Shown one piece after another: positions 18,501 to 26,260 of a stretch of 64,000 bases of DNA. The notes below the pieces were generated by a model that saw only the letters and a list, made by a program, of their open reading frames with translations, was not told the DNA's origin and did no database searches. The stretch's first letter is position 1. Each line of letters starts with the position of its first letter. The position numbers were made by a program, and so were the translations under genes. The stretch is from Candidatus Tepidiaquacellales bacterium UBA2330 (lineage in GTDB: Bacteria; Bacteroidota; Ignavibacteria; Tepidaquicellales; Tepidaquicellaceae). The stretch covers positions 82,283 to 146,282 of the forward strand of contig DDUU01000037.1 of NCBI GenBank assembly GCA_002344965.1, given 5' to 3'.

Positions 18501-20457
18501 TAAAAAGAAACAGGAGTATGTTCCATTCGATGGGATCTGTCTTACTGATACTTTTCAGCTCGGAGAAAACGATGATAGAGATAAATTATTTTCTGAAATG
18601 TTTCCTCAAAACTCGGAGCGAGTAGAAAAGCAGATGAAAGCTCCACTCAGAGTGATCTTTGGAAATCCGCCTTATTCAGTTGGACAAAGGTCTGCTAATG
18701 ACAATGCGCAAAATCAAAAGTATGCGAAGCTAGATGGTCGGATTGCTACTACATATGCTAAGGAAAGTAAAGCAACTTCTGTAAAAGATTTGTACAATTC
18801 ATATTTTAAAGCGTTCCGTTGGGCTAGTGATAGATTAGACAAGGAAGGTGGAATTATTGCCTTCATTACTAATAGTGGTTGGTTAGAAGGTAATGATGCC
18901 GCAGGATTTAGAAAGTGTTTAGAAATAGAATTTTCTACAGTTTATGTTTTAAATTTAAGAGGAGCAATCAGAGGAAGGTCCGGTGACTCTGTAAAAAAAG
19001 AAGGACAAAATATATTTGATATAATGACTGGTATAACCATAACAATTTTAATTAAAAAAACTAAAAGTCTTGGAAAAGCATCCATTAATTATTTTGACAT
19101 TGGGGAATACCTTGCAAGAAGAGAAAAATTAAATTTAATAAATAAATTTATTTCAATTTACAACAATGAATTGAAATGGATACAAATCCAGTCAAACTCT
19201 CATGGTGACTGGATTAGTAAACGAAATGATATTTTTGAAACTTATATTTCAATTGATCCCGATGTTAAATTTGAATTGAATTCTAACAGCTATTTCTTAA
19301 CATATTCTTTAGGGATAGCATCCTCAAGAGATTCATGGGTATATAACTCTTCGACCGAAGAAGTCTCAACTAATGTATTTCGAATGATTGAATTTTACAA
19401 TCAACAAAGACTTGCTTATAGGCTTGCTCTAACGACCAATAATAAACTTAAATTTAATGATTTCATTTCAAATGATTCAACTAAAATTAGTTGGAATGAC
19501 TCATTAAAAAATCAATGCTATAGAAATATTGAGCTTGTCATCAAACCCAATGAAATAAGGATTGGTTTATACAGACCTTTCTTTAAAAATCATATTTACT
19601 TTGATCGAAACTTTATACAGAGACCATATCAACAATTAAAACTTTTCCCAAAACATGATTTTTATAATAGACTTATAACTATTCCAGGTAAAGGTGAACG
19701 TAAAGGTTTCGCGACATTGATGACTGAAAACGTTACTGATCTAAATATGTATGATGGAGGTTGTCAATGCTTCCCTCTCTATTACTACGAACAACGTGAA
19801 AAGCAAAGTCAAAATTTATTCGATGAAGACGGTGATTCAGAATACATTCGTCGAGATGGAGTAAGTGATTTTATAGTAGACAGAGCGAAGAAGCAATACG
19901 GGAAGATTATTACTAAGGAAGATATATTTTATTACGTGTATGGATTTCTGCACAGTCCCGAGTATCGAAAGACTTTTGCCAATGACTTTAAAAAGATGCT
20001 ACCAAGACTTCCGCTTGTTGAAGATGTCAGAGATTTTTGGAAGTTCAGCAAAGCCGGTATAGCGTTAGCAGAATTACATATAAACTATGAAAGTGTTCCG
20101 CCATATAAAGAAGTGAAAGTTACCGGAGCCGAAAAAAAATTTTACACGGTTGAGAAGATGCGTTTCTTATCAAAAGACAGGAAGGACACAATTCTTTTCA
20201 ACAGTAAAATCACAATTGAAAACATTCCTGCGAAAGCATACGAGTATATAGTAAACGGTAAGTCAGCCATTGAATGGATAATGGAACGTTATCAGATAAC
20301 AACACACAAAGAAAGCGGAATAAGAAATGATCCGAATGACTGGGCGAAGGAAGTTGGTAATCCAAGGTATATACTGGATCTGCTGTTGAGTGTAATAAAT
20401 GTAAGTGTGCAGACGGTGGATATTGTTGAAGGATTGCCGGAGGTGAAGTTTGAATAG
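15565..20457 (+). CDS. Type ISP restriction-modification enzyme (nuclease-helicase-methylase-specificity)
   Basis: This 1630-residue single polypeptide combines all functions of a Type I-like R-M system, as in LlaGI/LlaBIII. An Mrr-like PD-(D/E)xK nuclease is seen in LGIDLVAL and AIQCKCF (about residues 65-84). The SF2 translocase has Walker A ACGTGKT (about 206), DEAH (342) and helicase-C motif VGRVMRKAPG (about 595). A gamma-type N6-adenine methylase has motif I LDPFTGTGTF (about 908) and motif IV NPPY (about 1034). Residues about 1100-1630 should be target recognition. It would methylate one strand of host sites and cut unmodified DNA after head-on translocation. The length is normal and no frameshift is seen. 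The HEPN-like gene overlaps its end. Confidence 0.93.
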   Translation: MSKTSFQDILNKYRCYSHSNRHLGEKFERLMQAFLLSDPKYSYKLKKVWLWKEFIGKQDLGGKDLGIDLVALTKDGDFWAIQCKCFNEDTSIDKKAVDSFITTSSREFRNEEFKTVRFSNRIWISTTNKWGPNATESIQNQYPPVTRINLSDLHQAPVDWDKLENGIHGEVARTLKKTLRPHQTEALEKTHEYFKTADRGKLIMACGTGKTFNSLRIAEKETNGKGLILFLVPSIALLGQTLREWTTDAEVPINAICICSDPEISRKKILNEEFDSFSIVDLALPASTKTKDILKQFEHTRSKSSIGMTVVFSTYQSIDVIAKVQKELIKNGVGEFDLIICDEAHRTTGVKLSGEDESAFIKVHNNNFIKSRKRLYMTATPRLYSDDTKSQAAKADAVLCSMDDEKLYGKEIYRIGFGKAVESDLLSDYKVLILTLSDKDIPPIMRDNDIEVNTNDITKIVGCINALSKQILGDEGVIKSTDPDPMQRSVAFCQSIAVSKKITEAYNAAGELYINSLPGETQENIVSVTSRHIDGTMSAPFRDELLSWLKEDIANGESRILTNVRCLSEGVDVPSLDSVMFLSAKNSQIDVVQSVGRVMRKAPGKKYGYIIIPVVIPSDVEAERALDDNERYKVVWTVLNALRAHDDRFNATINKIELNKKKPINILIGGVPNYFDQDETGSTREKSDKSLTQKDITQFALQFEKLQNIVFAKMVQKVGDRRYWEQWAKNVAEIAERQVERINSLIKDKGEHQKAFENFLEGLRKNINPSITKQESVEMLSQHIITKPVFESLFEGYSFVKNNPISISMQKMLDLLEGKTIEKDTEDLNKFYDSVKMRASGIDNAEGKQRIIIELYDKFFKTAFPKMVEKLGIVYTPVEVVDFIIHSVSDVLEKEFGRSISDENVHILDPFTGTGTFISRLIQSNLIHKKDLERKYKHEIHANEIVLLAYYIAAVNIENAYHDNMHSPIIYEVKKNGKAKKKQEYVPFDGICLTDTFQLGENDDRDKLFSEMFPQNSERVEKQMKAPLRVIFGNPPYSVGQRSANDNAQNQKYAKLDGRIATTYAKESKATSVKDLYNSYFKAFRWASDRLDKEGGIIAFITNSGWLEGNDAAGFRKCLEIEFSTVYVLNLRGAIRGRSGDSVKKEGQNIFDIMTGITITILIKKTKSLGKASINYFDIGEYLARREKLNLINKFISIYNNELKWIQIQSNSHGDWISKRNDIFETYISIDPDVKFELNSNSYFLTYSLGIASSRDSWVYNSSTEEVSTNVFRMIEFYNQQRLAYRLALTTNNKLKFNDFISNDSTKISWNDSLKNQCYRNIELVIKPNEIRIGLYRPFFKNHIYFDRNFIQRPYQQLKLFPKHDFYNRLITIPGKGERKGFATLMTENVTDLNMYDGGCQCFPLYYYEQREKQSQNLFDEDGDSEYIRRDGVSDFIVDRAKKQYGKIITKEDIFYYVYGFLHSPEYRKTFANDFKKMLPRLPLVEDVRDFWKFSKAGIALAELHINYESVPPYKEVKVTGAEKKFYTVEKMRFLSKDRKDTILFNSKITIENIPAKAYEYIVNGKSAIEWIMERYQITTHKESGIRNDPNDWAKEVGNPRYILDLLLSVINVSVQTVDIVEGLPEVKFE

Positions 20458-21544
20458 CATAGATCATTTTCAAAGTAGGGATTTATTTATTAGATGCAGA
20501 AAATGTGGGATCCATCCTGCAGAAATTTTTTTAACCAGTGAGTTTCGACAACTGTTCTTATTTGATTTTAAAGCGCTTGACAATTCCCCTGTAAATGCAA
20601 GTAATTTTTTTTCATTCCCTTTAGTAGATATATCCTCTTTTGAATTAGGAAGTTTTCTGATGAGTTATGAAATAGTTTTAAAATTACTTAAAGAAAATTT
20701 TGAGGGAAAGTATAATGTGATTCATAAAGGAACACCATTCTATTTTCTTTCAATGGGTTCATTTCTAACTGGTGATTTTGAAAAAGCAGTATATTATATG
20801 GATGCAGCATTTAAAGAAGATATACGATCTGAAATTGATTTGAAAGAAACACCTGCCGGTCTTTTCTTCGATCTAAACACTGAAAATGAGAAACAGGCTG
20901 GTCTTGAAATAGTAAAAAGTATTAAAAGAAATATGGATTATAAATTAAAGGAAATAGAAAAGTTAGGAGGTCCAACGCTTTCTATAAACGATATAAAGAA
21001 TCGAATCACTCTTCTATCTTTAAAAAATAGAACTGATTTATGTACAGTATCAACTGCGCTACTTTCTTTTTTTTATGAATATCAATCTAGAAAACTTTTA
21101 CTGGAATTATCAAAATTTTCAGAAGGAACTGCAGAGCCATTTATTCTTTATTGGTTGAAAGGATGTGTGATTTTTGAAAGTTTGATTAGGAATTCAGATA
21201 TTGGAAAAAAAACTCGCAATAATACTCATTTTTTTAATCTGGGTGGCTTTCTAAAAGAAGAAAAAATATTCAAAGCTCTTGGATTCGTAAAATGTCCGGT
21301 AAATCAAAAGTTTAATAAGTACTCAGATTTGAAAAAATACATTGATAAAAAAAATGATAATGAGAAATTTCTTGAAAAATCAATTACCGTAACATATGGC
21401 ATTCGTAATATTGTTGCACATTCGTTAGCATGGGAGGATAAACCTTGTTTGAATGAATTCGAAGAAATCAATAATTTTATTACCGGAGCAATTTGCATAG
21501 CGATTGACAAATTATATGATAACAAAACTGAGTCAGAACTTTGA
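20450..21544 (+). CDS. HEPN-like protein coupled to the Type ISP gene
   Basis: A 364-residue protein starting at TTG (20450), with Shine-Dalgarno GGAGGTG 7 bases upstream, and overlapping the end of the restriction gene by 8 bases. The body looks helical. Near the C-terminus GIRNIVAHSL contains Arg319-Asn320-x3-His324, the R-x4-H signature of HEPN ribonuclease domains, followed by a long final helix. Two cysteines (RCRKCG) lie near the N-terminus. HEPN proteins often act as RNases in toxin-antitoxin, abortive-infection and R-M-linked systems, so a back-up defence effector is plausible. No nucleotidyltransferase antitoxin partner is adjacent. Function is inferred from one motif plus operon position. 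Confidence 0.6.
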   Translation: MNSIDHFQSRDLFIRCRKCGIHPAEIFLTSEFRQLFLFDFKALDNSPVNASNFFSFPLVDISSFELGSFLMSYEIVLKLLKENFEGKYNVIHKGTPFYFLSMGSFLTGDFEKAVYYMDAAFKEDIRSEIDLKETPAGLFFDLNTENEKQAGLEIVKSIKRNMDYKLKEIEKLGGPTLSINDIKNRITLLSLKNRTDLCTVSTALLSFFYEYQSRKLLLELSKFSEGTAEPFILYWLKGCVIFESLIRNSDIGKKTRNNTHFFNLGGFLKEEKIFKALGFVKCPVNQKFNKYSDLKKYIDKKNDNEKFLEKSITVTYGIRNIVAHSLAWEDKPCLNEFEEINNFITGAICIAIDKLYDNKTESEL

Positions 21545-21705
21545 GAAACTTGAAATCTCCAGAGCGGTAGTTGGTCTGTTCAAATACTGCAAACTTTTCG
21601 GATTTCTAGTATCTGTAAAACTCTGATCAGAACTTGTAAATTATTTTTTTATTTTGGATTTCTACGGATTTCAATATAAAAAATAATTGGCTTAGTTTAT
21701 ATGAT

Positions 21706-21733
21706 ATGCCCGACCAATGATCGGGCATTTTAT
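21706..21733 (+). terminator. Terminator between HEPN-like gene and DUF932 gene
   Basis: An 8-bp stem ATGCCCGA/TCGGGCAT (21706-21713 with 21721-21728) followed by TTTATGTTT. It stands between two convergent genes. Confidence 0.75.
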
Positions 21734-21735
21734 GT

Positions 21736-22716
21736 TTACACAGAAACCATTCCAACCGCCAGCTTGTAAGCCTTAGCTTTCACTGCCGCTCCATCACCGA
21801 ACCAAATTGTATTTAGCTTTCGATCCTGTGATTGTTTTGTAACTTTATGATCAATCAACTCAGTGATCCCATTGAGAGTTGCCCACAAAGAACCTGAAAC
21901 TCCGGGTAATTTATTACCTACACCGTTTTCAAAGAAAAATTTTGACCACTCACGGTTTGTCTTAGCTCTTGATAGTTCATATTCGTAGAGCTTCTCTTCC
22001 TTTTTTCGTTTCGGATCCGGGAAAACATCGAGCAGATATTTTTCAAGTGTAATATCCGTCATTTGTATCTTAACGAGTTCTTTTAAAGTAGCATCAATTT
22101 CAGTATAACGTGAGTTGATAATATTCAAGAGCTTTGGAACATCATTGAGTCTAGCTTTGATATCACGCTGATGATAAACAGACAGAAACTGTTGGTCACC
22201 AAAAGCCATTGTTAATGTGTTATTACATACTACACGGATCGGCGTGAACTTTATCTGAACTGCGGAAGAGCCGTCGTGTGAATTACTTAAGAGTAAGTAT
22301 TTTTTCGTGATATCTTCCCCGGTAATTTTTATTTCTCCGGGTAGCTTTGCTAAAATCCAGACAACCTTACCTTCCAACAATGACCCTGCTGTATGATACA
22401 TTGCCTGGTTATCAATAACAATTGAATCAAAGAATTTAAATGCATCTGTGTTTTGCAATGGAGTATAAGTACTCCCAACTATTCCTAATACATTTTCAGG
22501 TCTGTCCGTTCTTACAGTCGCGAATTTATTTTTTACAGGCTGATTATTATCCAGGAACAACTGACGTTTTTCTACAACCCAATCAAGCTTTGCTGCTTTG
22601 ATTGCTTCACTTGAAGTCGCAGGTTTTTTTAAATCAGTACCCAGACCATGCCAGGGTGTTTTTCCATAATAAAACATTGAAGCTTCACCGTTTATTATTT
22701 CTATATTGTGTGCCAT
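21736..22716 (-). CDS. DUF932 phage/plasmid-like protein
   Basis: A 326-residue member of the DUF932 (TIGR03299-type) family common in phages, plasmids and integrative elements. The hallmark N-terminus is present: MFYYGKTPWHGLGTDL, then EAIKAAKLDWVVEKRQLF, and later GIVGSTYTPLQNTDAFKFFD. The exact function is unknown, but these genes usually travel with single-strand-DNA and recombination genes, as here with OB-like and Gam-like neighbours. It is the last gene of a leftward cluster reaching back to 26896, separated from the next gene by a hairpin. Confidence 0.9.
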   Translation of the reverse strand: MAHNIEIINGEASMFYYGKTPWHGLGTDLKKPATSSEAIKAAKLDWVVEKRQLFLDNNQPVKNKFATVRTDRPENVLGIVGSTYTPLQNTDAFKFFDSIVIDNQAMYHTAGSLLEGKVVWILAKLPGEIKITGEDITKKYLLLSNSHDGSSAVQIKFTPIRVVCNNTLTMAFGDQQFLSVYHQRDIKARLNDVPKLLNIINSRYTEIDATLKELVKIQMTDITLEKYLLDVFPDPKRKKEEKLYEYELSRAKTNREWSKFFFENGVGNKLPGVSGSLWATLNGITELIDHKVTKQSQDRKLNTIWFGDGAAVKAKAYKLAVGMVSV

Positions 22717-22744
22717 GTATTTTGTAATTTAAATTTATAAAATA

Positions 22745-22776
22745 TAAGGGAGGTATTTGTTCAGTAACCTCCCTTA
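22745..22776 (-). terminator. Hairpin between OB-like and DUF932 genes
   Basis: A perfect 10-bp stem TAAGGGAGGT/ACCTCCCTTA (22745-22754 with 22767-22776). Read on the minus strand it follows the 177-residue gene and is trailed by AT-rich sequence. It may reduce read-through into the DUF932 gene. Confidence 0.6.
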
Positions 22777-22817
22777 AATTAGTTCATCGTGTCCTTTCAT
22801 AAAAGTCCATTTCGTAA

Positions 22818-23351
22818 TCAGGGTTTTACTTTTCTCAAGAAAAGTGTTATGCCTAATTTATTAACATCTACATCATGTCCAAGCTCATCACGAATCATCA
22901 TAGCGTCTGTCATGCACTGTAGCATCATTTTGTAATCTCTGCTGATAGCAGGTGCTGTATCAACTGCATTTTGATGCACACCATTGGTGGCTACCATTGA
23001 GTGGCCATTGCTGTTACCATTTGATGCCACATTCGTTCTTCCATTTGTAAAATTATTGGTCTGTACCGGTGTGTTGTTTTCAAGTACATTCACTTCATAA
23101 TCTGTAACATTTTTCTTACCAACTTTCACAAGTTTCTTTGTTATCACAACTTGATCATCTTTCCCTACATTATTAGCTTTTAAAATCTGGACCACTTTCT
23201 CAGGGGCAAAGTATGAATATTCAAGCTCACCACACTCAACGTTATACAGGAACCATTCGCCATATGAATTGATACCTGTAGCTGGATCCGCTTGGAGTAA
23301 TTTAATCTTTGTAGGTATGTTTACCTGTAATTCGAGTTTATCTTTTGCCAT
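22818..23351 (-). CDS. Putative OB-fold, ssDNA-binding-like protein
   Basis: A 177-residue protein. Residues about 8-92 look like a beta-rich OB-type domain (GEWFLYNVECGELEYSYFAP with flanking strands). A low-complexity Asn/Gly/Thr linker follows (about 93-135), then a conserved-looking C-terminal helical piece (MMLQCMTDAMMIRDELG). This arrangement, OB domain plus flexible linker plus short tail, resembles single-strand-binding proteins of phages and plasmids. It sits between DUF932 and Gam-like genes, a usual setting for DNA recombination sets. Fold assignment is by eye, so moderately uncertain. Confidence 0.5.
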   Translation of the reverse strand: MAKDKLELQVNIPTKIKLLQADPATGINSYGEWFLYNVECGELEYSYFAPEKVVQILKANNVGKDDQVVITKKLVKVGKKNVTDYEVNVLENNTPVQTNNFTNGRTNVASNGNSNGHSMVATNGVHQNAVDTAPAISRDYKMMLQCMTDAMMIRDELGHDVDVNKLGITLFLRKVKP

Positions 23352-23377
23352 TATTTTATCTCCTCAATTTTAAATTA

Positions 23378-23971
23378 TTATAGTTCGTTTAATTTATAAT
23401 AGAACTTTGAATCCTGTGACTTTAAATTAATGCCTTTAGGTAAATCTCCACCGGATTGTTTTATGTATTCCTTAATTGCCTTAATATCTGGTGCATAAGT
23501 TTCTACTGTATGTTTTAGTAACGAAGGATTTGCGTTTTCAAGAAATAAATCTTCATCCGTTACTTCAATCAGATCAACCTGTTTACGAAACCCTATACTT
23601 CCGTTAGGCAATGACAATGACTTCATATTATTTTGTCTCAGGTAATTTTGCATTTGCCTTGTTAAAAATTCTATTGTTAAGGTTATCGTGTTTTCTTTTT
23701 TTGAATACCAGTTTTCTGTCATGTTAATAGATTGCTCATGTATAGCTTTGCATTTATTAAGTTCCTTTTCCTTTTGCCTGATGATCCAAAGAAATTTATC
23801 AATACGTATTTCCGGTTCTAACTCTTCTATACTGACAATCCCATCACCGGTGTCCAGCTCATTCAGGAAGTCTTCTAAAAGTTCTTTGTCTGACATAGGT
23901 GCTATACCAGTTTTTTCTTCAAAAGAAATTCCATTTGAACTCAAAGGTTCGTTTAAAATGTTTTCTACCAT
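23378..23971 (-). CDS. Gam-like host-nuclease inhibitor
   Basis: A 197-residue protein matching the Gam family, which binds double-strand DNA ends and shields them from host exonucleases. Visible hallmarks are a long charged helix region (KFLWIIRQKEKELNKCKAIH), the phrase LPNGSIGFRKQVDLIEVTDE in the middle, and the downstream IKAIKEYIKQSGG-type end segment. The first 45 residues are an acidic extension. It lies between the OB-like gene and the ubiquitin-like cassette in the same orientation. Overall pattern and length fit well; activity would be protection of element DNA ends during excision or replication. Confidence 0.8.
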   Translation of the reverse strand: MVENILNEPLSSNGISFEEKTGIAPMSDKELLEDFLNELDTGDGIVSIEELEPEIRIDKFLWIIRQKEKELNKCKAIHEQSINMTENWYSKKENTITLTIEFLTRQMQNYLRQNNMKSLSLPNGSIGFRKQVDLIEVTDEDLFLENANPSLLKHTVETYAPDIKAIKEYIKQSGGDLPKGINLKSQDSKFYYKLNEL

Positions 23972-23994
23972 ATTGTGTAAATTTATTTATTGAA

Positions 23995-24093
23995 TTATTT
24001 CTTCTTGGTAATTAAATCAATTATTGCTTTTATTATTTCTCCTAATGCTTCACTAATGCAAAACATCACTATTCCTTTTATAATATTTACCAT
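23995..24093 (-). CDS. Possible 32-residue hydrophobic peptide
   Basis: An ATG at 24093 opens a 32-codon frame (MVNIIKGIVMFCISEALGEI, then IKAIIDLITKKK) filling the gap between the JAMM gene and the Gam-like gene. A Shine-Dalgarno-like GAAAGG lies about 8 bases upstream. The peptide is amphipathic to hydrophobic with a basic end, like small membrane peptides. Too short for confidence, but its placement in an otherwise tightly packed operon is suggestive. Confidence 0.35.
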   Translation of the reverse strand: MVNIIKGIVMFCISEALGEIIKAIIDLITKKK

Positions 24094-24125
24094 TGCATGC
24101 CTTTCGTTAGATTTATTAATTCAAT

Positions 24126-24776
24126 TTATCGTTGTTGTGTTTTGATGTCTAGCAGTTCAGTTTCCAGAGCTTCGATTCGAAACAGCATTTCATTTACTTC
24201 ACTGAATATATCGTCGAAGAAGTAATTATATTCCTCTGTGTTAAAAGAAGACAATTTATCAACGGGAGCTTTATCAGGATTTCTTGTTACTTCAATATTT
24301 GTAATGTCAATTTCTTCAATGCCATAATCAATTACAGCTTTAGCCGGGATCGGGATAATTGCGTCTTCCTGACGTATGTTGAAAACACCGTTAACGAAAA
24401 ACTCTTCGGCAGTATACAGCAGGCTCAGTTCGAAATTTTGATTGATGAAGCTCTGATCAGTGGAGCTGAATGAATTCAGACCGTTAGGATGTCTGTGAAT
24501 TATTACGCAATGTGTATAGTCTTCGGGCAGATAATTAATTGACCAGGCTGTAACTATTTGTTTCGGTATATAATAGTCTTCTGACAAAGTTATTGAATCA
24601 GTTGTTCTGCTTTTAATATGAGTTACAATTGAAAACTCTTCTCCGTCTAATTTTGAGACTATGGAATTACATACCAGTAGTAACTTTAACGGAACAATTA
24701 TTTTCATGTGATCAATAACTTTCAGATTAGAGTCCCAGGATTTTGAAGACTCAGTAGTGCAGGATATATTTCTCAT
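24126..24776 (-). CDS. JAMM/JAB-family metalloprotease-like protein (deubiquitinase-type)
   Basis: A 216-residue protein with a JAMM zinc-protease signature: HRHPNGLNSFSSTD gives His94-x-His96-x7-Ser104-x2-Asp107, and a Glu46/47 in DGEEFSIVTHI fits the upstream acid. JAMM enzymes remove or mature ubiquitin-like modifiers. The C-terminal part, about 150-216, ends in a helix. Its ATG overlaps the stop of the E1-like gene (ATGA), so both are co-translated. With the E1-, E2- and Ubl-like genes upstream it completes a modifier pathway, as in Bil or PRTRC-type cassettes. Its role could be processing the modifier tail or reversing conjugation. Confidence 0.85.
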   Translation of the reverse strand: MRNISCTTESSKSWDSNLKVIDHMKIIVPLKLLLVCNSIVSKLDGEEFSIVTHIKSRTTDSITLSEDYYIPKQIVTAWSINYLPEDYTHCVIIHRHPNGLNSFSSTDQSFINQNFELSLLYTAEEFFVNGVFNIRQEDAIIPIPAKAVIDYGIEEIDITNIEVTRNPDKAPVDKLSSFNTEEYNYFFDDIFSEVNEMLFRIEALETELLDIKTQQR

Positions 24777-25414
24777 AGCCGTTTTTTAAATTTGCTTAAA
24801 ATATTTTTGACATTGAAGTTTATGGAATCTGACATTTCATTATTAGCTAAGAGTAATTCTATCACAGCCAGAGCAGACAACACTTGCGGAGTACCGAAAA
24901 AGCTTGGTACAACAGTGTAACTGCCATCGTCTCCCCATCTACCGCTTTCAAAATCGTTTACTGACAGGGTCGCCTGAAAACCGTCATAACCACATTTGCA
25001 GTAGGGTATTATTAACTCTGTTACGTATTCATGTATCATTTTTCTGGTTGATAAATTATCCGTTGCATCGAATATGAAATCAACTTTATATTTGTCTAAG
25101 AACTCCGTCTGAAAAACTTCTTCGATTGTTAAGACCACAGTATTCGGTCTTCTTTCTGCGATTAGTTCTTTCACTGCATGTGTTTTGCAACTACCTACCT
25201 GGCCTAAGCGGAACAGAGTTCTGTTTAAATTACTTGATTCAAGTTTGTCATGATCTATTAATACTATTGTTCCCACTCCAATTAAAGCCAGGTCTAAAGC
25301 AATCCAGGATCCAACACCACCGCAACCAATTACCATGGCGCTTTTATCTGAAAAACTTTTAATACCGCATTGTCTGTCGTAGAGATTTATAAGTGATGAA
25401 TTTATGCTGTCCAT
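24773..25414 (-). CDS. Minimal ThiF/E1-like adenylating enzyme
   Basis: A 213-residue E1-type Rossmann protein that should adenylate the C-terminus of a ubiquitin-like partner. Visible are the nucleotide loop GCGGVGS (30-36), Asp54 in LIDHD, the SNLNR motif (61-65), the lysine-containing VGSCKTHAV, and FDATDN (115-120). Candidate thioester cysteines are Cys139 and Cys141 (PYCKCGYDG). The C-terminal Zn cysteines of ThiF/MoeB are absent, so this is a minimal core. The gene overlaps the E2-like gene by 13 bases and the JAMM gene by 4, with Shine-Dalgarno GGGAGGG before its ATG. A pathway role is inferred from the cassette. Confidence 0.88.
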   Translation of the reverse strand: MDSINSSLINLYDRQCGIKSFSDKSAMVIGCGGVGSWIALDLALIGVGTIVLIDHDKLESSNLNRTLFRLGQVGSCKTHAVKELIAERRPNTVVLTIEEVFQTEFLDKYKVDFIFDATDNLSTRKMIHEYVTELIIPYCKCGYDGFQATLSVNDFESGRWGDDGSYTVVPSFFGTPQVLSALAVIELLLANNEMSDSINFNVKNILSKFKKRL

Positions 25415-26169
25415 TTTAATTTACCCTCCCTTGTCGCATAGTTTTGTTCCGGAATAAAATATGCAGAGTCCAAATGCATACTTTCGTATGTCTCACATAT
25501 TTCATGAAGTAACTCAATCAAAGCTGTTGTATTTTCCAAAGGAATTGCTCGTCCTTCAAGGTTTCCTACGCATACTTCAGAGAGTCCACCACTGTCTGCA
25601 TTTGGGTGTCTGTTATCTGTAGAAATTAAAACTGTTCCGCCGGTAATTCTCGGATGAAGTAAATTTACATACACGCCTTTTAAAGTGCATACAGGTTCAT
25701 CATATTCATAAATTACACCTGATTGAAAACTACCTTCGTAAACATCGTGGTATGGTTTATAAAATTTATAAGCATAGATTCTCGAGTTCATAATAACCAA
25801 TGAGAAATCTGTATCACTGAATGCTTTTATCAGATCCAAAAAGCCTTCGCCTGCAAGTTTTTTCCTGTAGTGAGTCTGAAGGTTCACTTGCTCTTTATTG
25901 TACAGATCATTTACTTTTTCAATTGCCTCTTTAAGCTGAAGATCGAATACTGATTTTAATTGCTTTGCGGATTTAATGAAATCAATTTCAGACTCCAGTA
26001 TGATTTCTTTTACTTTGATTGTATCCTGCTTGGATGCCAAGAGCCTCAAATATACTTCGTTGAATGAGAGATCTTTAATAACAGATTCTTCCAAAGTATT
26101 TTCAAGTTCTGAATTATCTTCAGTGTCTTTTGAATTTATTTTATTTAGAAATGATTTAATATTTTCCAT
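25402..26169 (-). CDS. E2-like ubiquitin-conjugating fold protein
   Basis: A 255-residue protein. Residues about 30-110 are helical and probably coiled coil; about 115-245 look like a UBC/E2 domain. The stretch NRHPNADSGGLSEVCVGNLE mirrors the eukaryotic E2 active-site pattern HPN...G..C: His188-Pro-Asn190 precede candidate catalytic Cys200 by ten residues. A Pro/His-containing strand before it (VNLLHPRITGGTVL) and helices after it (TALIELLHEICETY) also fit. It overlaps the E1-like gene, so both are made from one message. The long N-terminal helical extension is unusual for an E2 and may select the target. Family assignment is by motif and context. Confidence 0.75.
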   Translation of the reverse strand: MENIKSFLNKINSKDTEDNSELENTLEESVIKDLSFNEVYLRLLASKQDTIKVKEIILESEIDFIKSAKQLKSVFDLQLKEAIEKVNDLYNKEQVNLQTHYRKKLAGEGFLDLIKAFSDTDFSLVIMNSRIYAYKFYKPYHDVYEGSFQSGVIYEYDEPVCTLKGVYVNLLHPRITGGTVLISTDNRHPNADSGGLSEVCVGNLEGRAIPLENTTALIELLHEICETYESMHLDSAYFIPEQNYATREGKLKWTA

Positions 26170-26194
26170 GTTGATCTTAAAAGTTTATAAAAGA

Positions 26195-26223
26195 CGGAGC
26201 AAGGTAAGGATCCGCTTGCTCCG
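26195..26223 (-). terminator. Hairpin between the Ubl and E2 genes
   Basis: A perfect 9-bp stem CGGAGCAAG/CTTGCTCCG (26195-26203 with 26215-26223) lies in the 91-bp gap between the Ubl stop and the E2 start. Read on the minus strand it is followed by TCTTTTATAAACTTTT, so it may act as a partial terminator. Confidence 0.55.
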
Positions 26224-26260
26224 GTTGGATTAGTCATTGGAGGATATTTAGGTTGTGCAT

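Noticed and set aside
20450..21544. HEPN-MNT toxin-antitoxin pair
   Set aside because: No nucleotidyltransferase-like partner gene is adjacent; the neighbour is the Type ISP enzyme.
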